The notes under the pieces were generated by a model. That model ran no database searches, was not told the DNA's origin, and was given only the letters and a program-made list of their open reading frames with translations. DNA of 64,000 nucleotides from Polytrichum commune (taxonomy: Eukaryota; Streptophyta; Polytrichopsida; Polytrichales; Polytrichaceae), in NCBI GenBank assembly GCA_950295325.1, contig OX485805.1, positions 56,010,758 through 56,074,757 on the forward strand. Direction: 5' to 3'. Position 1 is the first letter of the stretch, and the number at the start of each line of letters is the position of its first letter. The translations under genes were made by a program, and so were the position numbers. Below are positions 1-11,700 of the stretch, piece after piece.

Positions 1-256
1 CTGGAATGTAGTTTACATAATCTCATGTCCTTGTCTTGGAGCCCACAAGTTGGGATGTTGCTATGTGGTCTGTATTCTTCATGTGTTTGTAGGTCTTTAA
101 GTATCTGTGTATTTTATGTGTAGGAAATTGTCTTTGATGGAGAAGGTTTATCTCACACTATAGTGTGCAACATTAGCCTACAGAATTAACTCAATGTGAA
201 AGAAGTACATAATATTTGCATTGGAGTTACTTGTATTGGAGAACTGACTTGACAAG

Positions 257-1664
257 ATGCTTGGGCACTTCTTGAAGCAGGATTGAATTCCTTCAGAGAT
301 GGAGCACCCTTCACCATCCAACGATTGTGCGAGGTAACGCATTTTTCTTGAGCTGTCAAAGCCTGAACCACATAGCACTTCAAATCCTCTTCTCCAGATT
401 TGTTCAGCAACTGGTATAGTTGCTCAAGTTGCTTGAATAGTTATTTACCTCATACCAACCCCACCTTACATTATTCAACCTAACATGGAGTAAGTTTTTC
501 AACAGGTGCTTTTGAATCCTCGAGATAGGTACCCAAACCTTGACAAGGTCGCCCTAGCCTTTGAAAAGGTTTGTTGACAACACACTCTTGCAGCAAGATT
601 TCTGATGAGTGTTTGCGTTATACTGGATGAGTTCTTGACCTTTTCATTGGCATTAAACTTGAGGAACTGTGGTACCCTAAGGACATTGCTCAACATGAAG
701 TTGGTCTGATAAGTTAATTAGTCTGGCGTGCCTCCATGTCTAAGTAAAAGCTCATCCTTGTTGTCTTGTGGAGGTTTTGGAAAGGGGAGCTTTTTTACAC
801 AAGAATACTCTCTTGTCACTCAGAAGTTAGTAAATATTCCAAGGTTGAGTTCATCTGATTCCCATGATATGAGTTTTGTTGATCTACATTGCCAGACTCT
901 GAACTTGTGAAGGTCATGTCAAACCCTGTGATCTCTGTCTAGGTCAGACATCTCCACTAGACCGGTGTTGTGTCTGCGGACCTGATACTGTAGAGTGATA
1001 TCTGGTTTGACACAAAAGTTGTTTTTGCCACATGTTGTATCCACATTGGTCAAGACCATGTTCAATCCAATGTGAGAATTAGCTTTTGGCACTCGAAAGT
1101 GTTGAATCAGATAACACTCAACCATACTCCTTACCTTGTTTGGTGTGCCTTACACTATGATGTCATGCCTTGCAGCTGCTATTGGTAACATCAACTGTCC
1201 CAGTGTCATCAAGCCCCTACCCTGCCATAGCTCCAGCATTAATCAAAGAAATTGAAATACAACAACATAGTGAGGTGCCAAAGGCTACAACTGAGAATGA
1301 TGTACCCCAGGAGCCTGTCAACAAGGAGGAGCTTGAGAATCCAGACACAACAAAGGTAGAACCTGAAGCCTCCTTGGTACGTGACGAAGAGATGGTGGAT
1401 GTTGAGAACAGGGATGCAAAGGAGCCATTTATGGAGGTTGATGTGCCACAAGCAGTGTCAGACACAACAAATTTGACTGGAGAATCATTAATGGAGAGTG
1501 TAGTAATGGGCTCTTTGGCAGGTGGGGGAGAATGGCAACCAGTAGAAGAGGCGGCTGTCACCATGCCCACACCATTGATAGTAGAAGAAGAACATATGGA
1601 GAATAGTGTAATGGTGGAAACCACACCAGAGTCTGGGGGTCAAATTCTTCTTGCCCAGCAGTGA
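257..1664 (+). CDS. PPP4R2: Protein phosphatase 4 regulatory subunit 2 (PPP4R2-like), 3' part of gene
   Basis: PPP4R2 is the core regulatory subunit that targets the PP4 catalytic subunit to nuclear substrates. Three exons are visible: 257-333, 506-568 and 1176-1664 (stop TGA). They join in phase: the first ends FTIQRLCE before a gtaacg donor, the second is VLLNPRDRYPNLDKVALAFE plus K, and the third begins LLLVTSTVP after a ttgcag acceptor. The conserved family core, a PFT-QRLCE block followed by a YPNL/ALEK-LLVTS block, is therefore spread over the three exons. The rest of the last exon (about 140 residues) is acidic and low-complexity, rich in E, D, T and V, as usual for the PP4R2 C-terminus. 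The N-terminal part of the gene must lie upstream of the window or in unrecognised small exons within 1-256. The next gene (MTP) is convergent, its stop about 770 bp away. Identity is from recalled family motifs; exon borders are seen directly. Confidence 0.82.
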
Positions 1665-2432
1665 CCAGGTAAAATTACATCTCCTTGCTTGGTAAAGAAC
1701 TGGGTGAGAGTTTTGACCATTAACTAACTGCAGCACCTTAACATTTTGCAAGACACCGAACGTTACAGTTAGCTTCAGACACCCATGTGACAAAATAATC
1801 AATTTTAAAGGTGCCACATAGGATTGACAAATTTTCACAACCAATGACAACATGACACGTGGTACTCAGCAAATTTAGGCACTTGTGGGTAGAATGAAAA
1901 ATGTATGAAACTGACAGGCACGTAGGGCACTCACAGAAGACGTTGTGAAACCCTCCATCTTGTACCAGGTAATCATTTATTGTACATTTCAATGCCACAT
2001 TTTCCTTCTCACCCTCCCATGTTTTGCTTGTTGGAATTTCTAGTCCCTCTATTTTGGATGTTATTAGTATTGAGGAACGTCGATACTGAGCCGATTGTCA
2101 TAAATGGTCATCTATCATGAATAGCATGTTGAAATACTGCAAGGTGGCAACCTTCCTGTGGAGGTTGTATTTTGATAGATTTGATTCAGTCCTTTCGTGA
2201 CAAACTTTGTTCACAGGGACTCCATGCATTACTTGAATCTACGTTCATGAGTGTTGCATGTGGATGTATTTCTGTCAATGTTTGTATTTGGTCACATTAC
2301 ATTTTGCGTTCTTTGAACACAATTTTGCAGTGGCTAATCTGAAGGGCATGGTCGGGCTGTGGGATGAAATAGCAATTAAACTTTTGCAGACCGAGGACAT
2401 ACCCGGTTCAGTGGCAGCCAACAATCCAATAA

Positions 2433-5400
2433 TCAGTAATCAGGGTGACCTAAATGCTCATCTACATGGCTGCTATAATCAAGGTGGACAAATGCACGCT
2501 CAATTTCAGGCAATGTCTCTAGTTTGTTTTGGAGGGATTCACCAATGTCGTGAGCCTCATACAATCTCATATCTTTGGGCAACACGATGTCCACCTCAGC
2601 AAAATAAAAATTTCCAAGCGTGTAAGCCCGAACAGTGTCGATCTTTAGGATAGCTCTGCTGTGGTTCCACACAAGGTACGTCAATTTGGCCAAAAACTCG
2701 GGTGGAGCTGTTTTGCTTGATAGAGATTGTGCATTCTCTATCATCGTCCCTGCCCATGTCCAGATCGTCCAAAGTGCCAGCTGTCGTTTACATAACACTG
2801 TAAGTGTGTCATATACCTAAGATCTATCCCATTTAATGTTATCTGTTTATTCAACAGGTATTTCAATTAGGAGTTGGTCCCTTATAATTTTCCATAGGTT
2901 GTTTTGGCATACAGCACCAATAAATTATTTCCACTCGTGGTGTATGCTTAGAGGTGGTGTTCGAATTTGAATAAAGGCCAACCTATTTCAGTGCATTGGG
3001 GCCCAAAGTCATTTGAGCACCTCTTGAGATGCCAAGATGAGTTTGACCCTCAATGAACCGATATGGAGTGTTCTTTGTTCAAACCCCCCACTACCTTCAA
3101 GCATGCATCAGAAACTTGCTGAAACTGGATGCTGTTGTATGCAAAACTACCAACTATCGGCAAAAAGTCACATTGAATTTGAGGATAACTCTATTATCAT
3201 GGTAAGAAGGTTTGTTCATATCTTTTGAGAAGCAATTCTACAATTTGCAGGAAGGTATTTGCCAGCTTAAAAGATATAAGGTTACCAAAATAGCTCCTAC
3301 AGGGTCGATCCACCATTCAAAGGCTTGAGCAAGCAGTGCTGCTGCAAGCCCCAAAGAGTTGGTGATCACGTCAAAAAAATGGTCTTGAGCATAGGCCTTA
3401 ACAATCTCGTTCTTGAAACTCCGGCAGTAAAGCATGAGAAGAAATTTCACCACAGTCACAGCCACCATTATCCCAACTATCAATGCTTTTTTTAAACCAC
3501 TGCCAAGGTCCGAATTATGGTCCTGAAGATATCCTAACAGTTTCCAGGTTGCATACGGTTAATATTCATGGTATTCTGTTTATAACTTGAGAAGTCTTGA
3601 TCATTAACATGTTAAATGCTAAGTTTCTTTCAATGCCCAGTTCAAAGGTTGAATTGAGATTTACCATTGATGAAAGCTTCCGGCTAGACTCCAGAATAAT
3701 CTCAAGCCCTAACATTGCCATTATGCAAGCAAAGATCATAATACCCTACAGTCCATTGTGCAAACAATCAATCCATCCAAGTAAAGTTGAATTTTAAAAT
3801 TGAAACTGAAAGTTCTTCCAACTATTTGAGATCTATCTTATAAACTTGAAGATGTTTGTGAAGTGTGCTTGATAAGTGGTCTTTGAAAGATGCAATTCGG
3901 TGGAGTTAAATACTTACCAAAGGTTGGCGACGTTTTTTCCCAATAGGATATATATATTTATTCAAGTTCCTCATGGAATATGCCGTCCACCACAATATCA
4001 CACCCGACAACAGGTCCAATAAAGAGTCCATTGTTGAGGCAATTATGGCCAACGATTTACTGACTATGGAAGCATATACTTTTGAAATCAATAACACAAT
4101 GTTTGCAGCATTTGATAGGTGAATAGCACAACTCTCCCCCCACTTTTGAGCACTTCGTTCCTCCTGATTCAAGTGCATTGGAAACAATTATATGCTCATT
4201 TGCATAGCACACACAATTATTTTTTTACTTGCCAGTGTGTCATTTTGGTGAATCATTCCTAAATTCATCTCTCTTGGAACCTCCCAGAATGCATAAAGAC
4301 GCCCTATAATAAAGTTGGCAATGAACTCCCTTCATAATTCACACCCCACAAACAAACATAATTTAGGTTATTTGATGGATGGGTTGGAGTGAAAAGAATC
4401 AACAAATGTAAGTAAATTGATACATTGACTCACATGTTCCTGATGTATAATTTTAATGTAAAAGTGGTCATGAGCTTTTGCTACATGAAATCATTGTTAG
4501 ACCAAGTCAATTATTATTGAGTCTTTGTAACGAGAGATTATACATGAAAGAAGGATTAGGGTTTGGGCTTAGGGTTTATGTGAGACATTGGCAAGAAAGG
4601 TGTAGACAGGTGTAGGCCTCATTGGTATGCGCATAGAGATATATATGTTTGCAAGTAATGGCTTACTTCTTAATTTTTGTCTCAAACATACCTACGAAGT
4701 ATAATAAATTATTATCTACATCTAGGAGTGAGAGAAGATAACAATGGTGTTAATATTGACATGCAAATGATTTGTTCACCCATGACAAGCTATGGGATAA
4801 TACCCATGAACTATTATGGATAGTGGGGACAATGTCTACATTTAAGACATTATTAACTTCCACAAGATTGTTTCATGGGACTGTGAATCAAAGGCCCTTT
4901 TGTGCAAGCATCAAAGTATGTAAGAAAATATTATCATGTCATGTTGAGCCTTAATGTGAGAATGTGTGACATCTTCGTGCCTTAAGATAGGCTCCTATTA
5001 GGGTGAGGAGCAGTAGTTTTATGCCTCTTGACTATGCTCAACATTCATTTCTAATAATAAGGATCTCAATCTTTGGAGGTGTGTTCCTTTGATCTATATA
5101 GGGAGAGAATTAGCTCAATAAGGCTTAAGAACGTCATGAAGTCTTCGCAAGCAAACCAAATACCTAAGAACTTATGTAACAACATCTTAAGTTGTTATGA
5201 TGAACAACATAAATAAAACAATTACTTGCGTTTGGTTGACAACATAACCTCCATTTGCATCAACCTCATCCATCTCATAATACATTTGCAATAACTCATC
5301 TTGCTTCTCGTAATACTCATCCACAGGATCTCGGCATTGATCTACAACAACTCACATTGTTATTGGTCTAATGAGTTATAATATTTTGATTTGTGTAATT

Positions 5401-6437
5401 TCGACATGACTTGTTCAACAATACTCAACTGGGCTTTTTTTTTTAATCTACAAGCATTGTTGTAGGTTACGTAGGCAAAAATACATATTAAACACCTAAC
5501 CCAACAACTTCTCCTATCTATGGGTTGCTCTCGCACTCCTAACTCTTATATCTAGGTTCAAAATGTATCAAGATTCTCTTGTCTTTTGTGCTATTACATT
5601 TTCAAAGTGCCTTTGGTTCCCAATCCCACAAAACACACTCTCTAGAAGAAAATTTGTCCATTACAATCATGTGTTTCAACTTGTCCATTGCAACTCATAG
5701 CAACAAAATGCATGTATAAATCAATTTGGTTGTCAACCGGGGGTGTTTGGTTGTCCATTCTTCAAAAATCGCAACCAAAATCCTCCAGTTGACAACAAAA
5801 ACACACTAGCATACGTCGAGTCCTACACAATCGTCTCACGTCGATGACATAACAATGCAAATCTACCACTATGCTAGATTTACAAGTTTTCCAGTTACAT
5901 AGGACAGGTTTCCAGTACCATAGGTCAACTGCCTACGACTCATATGCTTGTGATGAAACAATTTATGTATGCATTTTCTAGCCATGAGTTGCAGCGAACA
6001 AGTTACAACGGAGTTGTTGGAATGAACAAGCTTTCCGCTCCTGACATAATTTGGTATGAAGCTTATTCGTGATAAGAGAGTCGATACCCACCCCATTTGT
6101 TGAGGATCTTTTGACAGCAACTATGAAATGCTTTGCGGTCGGGAGGAGGGTTGTGGCGGAACTGCGAAGCTTGTAAGCGCCATGATTGTGATGACGAGCA
6201 ACGTGGATGCGTTGTGCATGGGCATGGGCACGGGCACATGCTTGATGTGGATGGAGCGCTGTATTTCCAAACCTCCCGGGTGGAGGTAGACTGGTTGATG
6301 GATGGCACCATGGAATTAGAAGAATTATATGACAACTCCCGGGTCGAGGTGGACCGCTCGAGGAGCACATTGGATCGAGTGGTCAGATTTGGCTGTGAAT
6401 TAGAGCGATCGACCCCATTCGCTGGCTGCGGATTCAT
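2433..6437 (-). CDS. MTP: Metal tolerance protein, Mn-type cation diffusion facilitator (MTP9/10/11-like)
   Basis: A proton-coupled divalent-cation antiporter of plant endomembranes; the Mn-CDF subgroup loads Mn2+ into Golgi/prevacuolar compartments or vacuole. Six exons on the minus strand: 6437-6092, 5341-5226, 4163-3918, 3745-3665, 3522-3286 and 2780-2433 (TGA), totalling 1374 nt or 457 residues, in phase throughout. Exon 3 carries the first metal site DSLLD (about residues 200-204) and the [11 protein letters not shown] loop. Exon 5 carries DHFFD (about 310-314). DxxxD at both sites, rather than HxxxD, is the Mn-CDF signature. Exon 6 is the cytosolic C-terminal domain ([20 protein letters not shown], then ERAFVHLDY). 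Exon 1 (about 115 residues, more GC-rich than its surroundings) is poorly conserved apart from an SWRL motif. It was chosen because its donor phase and NKW-D junction fit exon 2, so the start at 6437 is the least certain part. Intron 5 contains a MITE copy (2838-3189). Confidence 0.88.
2838..3189. mobile_element. MITE-like element, copy 1 (in MTP intron 5)
   Basis: The ends are imperfect inverted repeats: the left begins GTTATC and runs to GGAGTTGGTCCC, and the right ends in GGATAAC. The interior shares long blocks with 9230-9545 and 12416-12777, for example the GTTGTTTTG-CATA block near each end and a TTTGACCCTCAATGAACC block. It is about 350 bp with no coding capacity, which fits a non-autonomous DNA transposon. 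The superfamily is not assigned because no clear target duplication is visible. Confidence 0.6.
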
Positions 6438-8777
6438 CTGTCACAAACTCGTCTCTCTCGTCGTCATGACCATCATTTATGATTGCTGTCTGTTGCGTGA
6501 AGAATCGGCATCTTCAAGTCTGCCTTTCGAAGATGGCCATGGTCCCTCCCACTAGTGTTCTCTTTCCTTGTAGCCCAGTGGTGTGACATTTTTACACATA
6601 TAATAAAGTAGACAATCTGGCCACGATTTGTGGTTGTGACGATAATTTGATAATTTTCTTTACAAAAAATGTCTGTTGCAGTGAATGTCACATGGAAATT
6701 TGGCTCTCATGTTTCTAATGTCACCTCTATGTAGGGCCATGTCATTGTGTCTCTACTTTGTGGTCACTCAAGCCCTAAAAAATCAACATCTCCCAGTGAG
6801 CAACAAACATTTGAGATTCTTGGTAGTTCTATAGGGACTTGTTGTTGTCTTAAAAAAGGCCACCTAATTATTGAGCAGAATGTAGTTTTACTTTTAACAC
6901 TTGTCTCATAAGCAATATTTTTCATTTTTTCTGGAATCCATTGATATTGATCTCAAGTATGCACATCATTGACAATTTTCTCTATCATAATTTTCTTGTG
7001 ATACTATTGCAAGCAACAAATATCACTCAAAAAGATGTGGCAAGTGTCCTTGTCTACATCAAGTCATCATTTAGGTCTTCAAACTAAATACTTCATGTTC
7101 ATAACTCTCAAATGAGCTCAAGGATGTTTCAAAGATTTTCCAAGTAACTTATGGACTTTAGGTTCAACAAGTTTGAGCTTAAGTCTCCAATTCATTTCTC
7201 TGTGCTTGAAAAAAGGATTTCAACGAGAACAAAGTAGCACTTCAAAACCATGAGGATGGGTAAGTAAATAACCCTAGAGGTTCATCGAATAGGGCAAAAC
7301 AACCCTAGAATGTTCACATGGGGATGATTGCATCCAAATGGATGAACCCCTTCAAACCAAGGTTAGCATGTGGTTTTTTAGAAGCCACATATTTTCCATG
7401 TGCATATCCACATTGTTCACCCAATGTGTAGGTGCATCGCAATTGAGTATGTAGATAACCTAAGGATACCCTGTTACAAACTTATAACCAGTTTGGGTTG
7501 CCTTCACATTGCACTCAATTCTCAAACTCTCATAAGTATAAGAGTTTGATGATACTTGGGACCATCACAAAGCCCTAGATTAACAAGACCTGCATTTTGA
7601 TATTTCTAAAGAGCCATATTTTATTCACTGCATTCTCTACAGCCACCACCCTGTACAAGAATTAGGGGCCATTATTGTGAACAAGTTTTGATACCTACCC
7701 AGACTTGGTTAGAGACATGTTTTCCTGCCCACCTTAATAAGTAGTACACCCACGGACATTTTACTTCAAAGAAATGATATTATATTCATATTTGATGAAA
7801 ACCAATTAAAATTTTGTTTTGATTGGTTATACTATGAATTCAATAGTATGACGGCAAATGGAAAAAAGCACCAAGTCAATAACCTCGTTTCCAATTTATT
7901 ATTGTAGCAAAGAGATTTTTGGGTACGTTTGAACACTTTAAAGTCCACATGAAAATGTTGGTAGAAATGAGAAGTGTAGGCTTCAATAGAAGCAAATACA
8001 CTGAGCAATTTGCAAATTGACAACAGGTTAGGAAGGTGTATGATTCCATACAGAACATGCATGTAGGTGCTTGTCATCCAATTCTTTCCATTATTCTATC
8101 TCTATTTTGGATACAGCAGCCAAAACCTCTAAAATTGATAACACAACAATTCATTACAAGTTCACATATTCTTATCACCAATGATTGCAGACGAAATTTG
8201 AGTTCAAAGCCCCAATAATATATCCACCTACTGACCAAAACAGTACAGGTCAAGAACATGCACATGTTTTGCATCCCAACTTTGAGCACATGCGGAGCAC
8301 ATATTTGTTAATCAGGCCGGAACAGTTGATTAAAAAATGATCCACCAATAATTAACTTCATGTATTACTGCTACCTCCTCCAAACAATTATTGCAGCAAC
8401 CCAGAAAGTTAGGTCCAGGAACACAATGTCCACAAGTGCCTTGAGCTATTATACTACCCTCGTCATCATTACAATACAGGTCCTCTTGAGTCATGATAGA
8501 GAATTACAAGAGAAACTCACCCAGAAATCTACAGGTTTACCACATGAGTTTTTAGATTTACATGAAGCGGACCCAGGTACAACTATGAGATATTAGCTTC
8601 ATAGCCTCAGTTCTGGCAACAAATTACCAGGAAGCATTGGTTCAAATTTTAAGATTCTCTTGCAAGGTTAACTACTATTGGCTAATTATATTCATCTGCA
8701 CATTTAGCTCGGTGGACAACATCTACGTTAACTGTTGAGGGATTATAGTCCACGAATCCCCAAGTCCTGATTACTCA
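6438..8777. other. Intergenic, no supported gene
   Basis: This spacer lies between the 5' end of the MTP gene and the 3' end of the OTLD1-like gene. Only short unsupported open frames occur, with no recognisable domain or splice pattern. The first 120 bases share the raised GC content of MTP exon 1 and are probably its leader or promoter. The remainder is AT-rich and unremarkable. Confidence 0.5.
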
Positions 8778-11700
8778 TTACTCAGCAGCCTTCCCTTTTC
8801 TTCTACTTACATGATTCTCCCCATCCGCAGAATTATGTGTTTCAGTCTCCAATAAATAGCAAAGCATGTTGTTTATGTTGTCCCCAAAGATGCTGTGCGC
8901 TTCCATGACACGCAGATAACTGAAGCCCATAGACAATAGCATTCGAACGTTGTTGGATGGTGCACGGCCTTCACTTGGCGCAGACGTCACAGGACAAGAG
9001 ACAGACAAATTGCTTAGAGCTTGCACAGGATCCAACAAGTTTCCTGTATTTCTTGAACTTCCAGCTGCAAACACACCCCAGAGCAAGTTTTGATTGAAAG
9101 TATCCAGTCAGCACAGCAACCATGGCATCTCAATTCCAGAGCATCTCACTTAAATCACTTCAATTCACTTCACTTCAGATAAGCAAGCTTATTTCGGTTA
9201 CTTATATGCAACGGACACCTATATTTCAGGTTATCCTTTAACTCAATGAAACTTTTTGTCAGGAGTTAGTCCCCTATGATTTTCCATTGGTTGTTTTGCA
9301 TAAAATATCAATATTTTCTTCCCTCTTGTGGTGTATGGTTGGAGGTAGTATCTGAATTTGAACAAAGAGCAACCTATTTTGGTTCGTTGAGAGTAAAAAC
9401 TCATTTTAGCATCTCTTGGCATGCCAAAATAAGTTTGACCCTGAATGAACCACTATAGAATGTTATTTGTTCAAACTAAACATGGAGGGGGTGTATGCAA
9501 AACAACCAACTCCCACCTACAGGTCATGTTGAGTTAGGGGATAACTCTATTGCCCATGGCTTATCTCAACTCATTCAAGCAAAAGGCTATTACAACCTCT
9601 TCTACACATAATCACAACCAGGTACAACAAAATAAGCACAAACTTGTATTTGACGAGGATGGCTCTGCTCCTGCTGATGTGGAGGTCTCTTCATGCCATG
9701 GAATGTGAATTCGGCGATTCTCTCCTGCCAGAAATTCAGCACGAGATGCCTCCATCACCATCCGCTCTATCTCTTGCTCGGTCAGTTCCATGTCAGAATA
9801 GAACCGCCCTTCAGCAAGTAAAGCCTGATTATTGACATCAAAAGCAGTACAATTATGTTTGTTAAATGTGCCAACAATGTGAGTCAGAAAAAGATGACAA
9901 TTACAGAGAAAACAGGCCAGAAAAGACAGCCAGGATGCATTAAGACAACCCCTTTTAGGTGACCATGAACCAGAAACCAGAGGGCAGATACACTCAGGGC
10001 CATTCAAAGCCACTTTAAAATGACCATGAAAACTGTGAGGACCCTTGAAACTCATTCCAAAGACTGTACGATGCAAAATTCAGATTGATTTTTTTGTGGT
10101 TACAGGTTTTCAAGTGTAGTGTAAAGACAGGCTCCCAACCAAATGCTATTCGATTACCATCCTATTCATGTAGCCCCTTCTACACAATAAGTTCTAATAT
10201 ACCAAGGGTTGTGATATTTTGAAGTGTCATGGTCTCCCGGTATTGTGTTTAGGGTGCCATGTAGGACTCCACATAGGTTTGTTGATCCATCCAAAATCCC
10301 TTGGTCCCTTAGGCCCTCAAGCTCTAGTGTAAAGTGAAGTGGGACAGTCTCAGCATTTTCTGCCAGTGAAAGATTTTAGATTTGAACATAGGGACCATCA
10401 CTAACACAGTTTTTTACACTACAGACAAATCTAGGCTAGTCAGAAACTGTTATTGTAGCAAGTATCGCACAACATCCACCTACTAGCTTTGAAGAATACT
10501 AGAAAGTACTTAAGGAATTATAATATAAAAGAATATCGAACCATACTTGAAGAGCATTAAAGGCCTCTACCCTGGTACCAAAGATGTAGATGAAAGAGGA
10601 TTGAAGTACAAATACATCATGTTCCCACCTTGTCTATCTGCTGCTCTTGTTGCGCATTGAGAGCTGCCTTCACCTGTTCAGTGTCTACATTTCGCTGCAC
10701 TCACAATACACCAAATCAACTTAAACATTTCTGAATAGCATTGCTGTCTGACTTGGTTTAATCCACATCCTTCATGCTCAGAATGAGATAATGCAACATA
10801 ATCATAATGCAGATGCTTACCCCACGCAAACTACCAAAACCAAGGCCGGCCCCAACTGCTGGATTGCGTGGATCTACAAGCGAGTTGTAGTGGTTGCCGC
10901 GATGATAGCTCAAGCGAATAGGTGGTAAATCAGTCTCATAACTTCCATGAAATATATTAATAGGTTCTGTACACACACAAAAAAAAATCAAAAAATCAAA
11001 ACCCGTGTTATATTTTGAGTGAATGGAAACCTAGTTCCTGCACATCAAACTCTAGTCTCTTGGTCAGTTACACAGAAGACATTAGATTGAACTTGAGAAC
11101 ACCATAATAATAGTCATTCTAATCACATTGCAAATAACTGATGTCCTGCCAGTTCTCATCATACGTGGCTCAATGATGTTTGCAACCATATCATGAGTGC
11201 AAAAATTGAAATACCCATGCCAGGTGCAAAACAAATACCTGTGCTGTAAGAATATATGTGAATAGGACGATTGTACATCTCGGCCATTGCTTGAATCTCC
11301 AAGTTGTTCCCATAAACCTACGACAATACCAAGGCAGGTTTTTAGGGAGGAGGCAATAGGACAAAGATAGAAGCCTTGGTTACTGCAAATCTAGCCTCTC
11401 CCAAAAAGCAAGAAAAACAACAAGAGGAACTAATCCACTAATATCATTCCTTAAAAGTATCATACAAAAAAAAAAGCCCATACCTTATCCCTGCGCTTCC
11501 TCTTGCAGTACGCTGTGAAGCTCTCTGTCACAAATTGGGAAAAGTGATCCCTCTCCTTCTCCTGCAGAGCCAAGTCATGATTCAACGTTGAGTTTCTAAT
11601 GCTAACCATAACATCCTCAATCTTTACAATCACCTTATTTTAGTGGTGCATCAATTTCACTACCCCAAAAAAAAGGTATCTCATCACCAATCGAAACATG

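Noticed and set aside
6133-6555. 140-residue plus-strand open frame with HGHGHGH
   Set aside because: It is antisense to MTP exon 1. The minus-strand reading splices in phase to a recognisable MTP, so the His-rich plus frame is a shadow.
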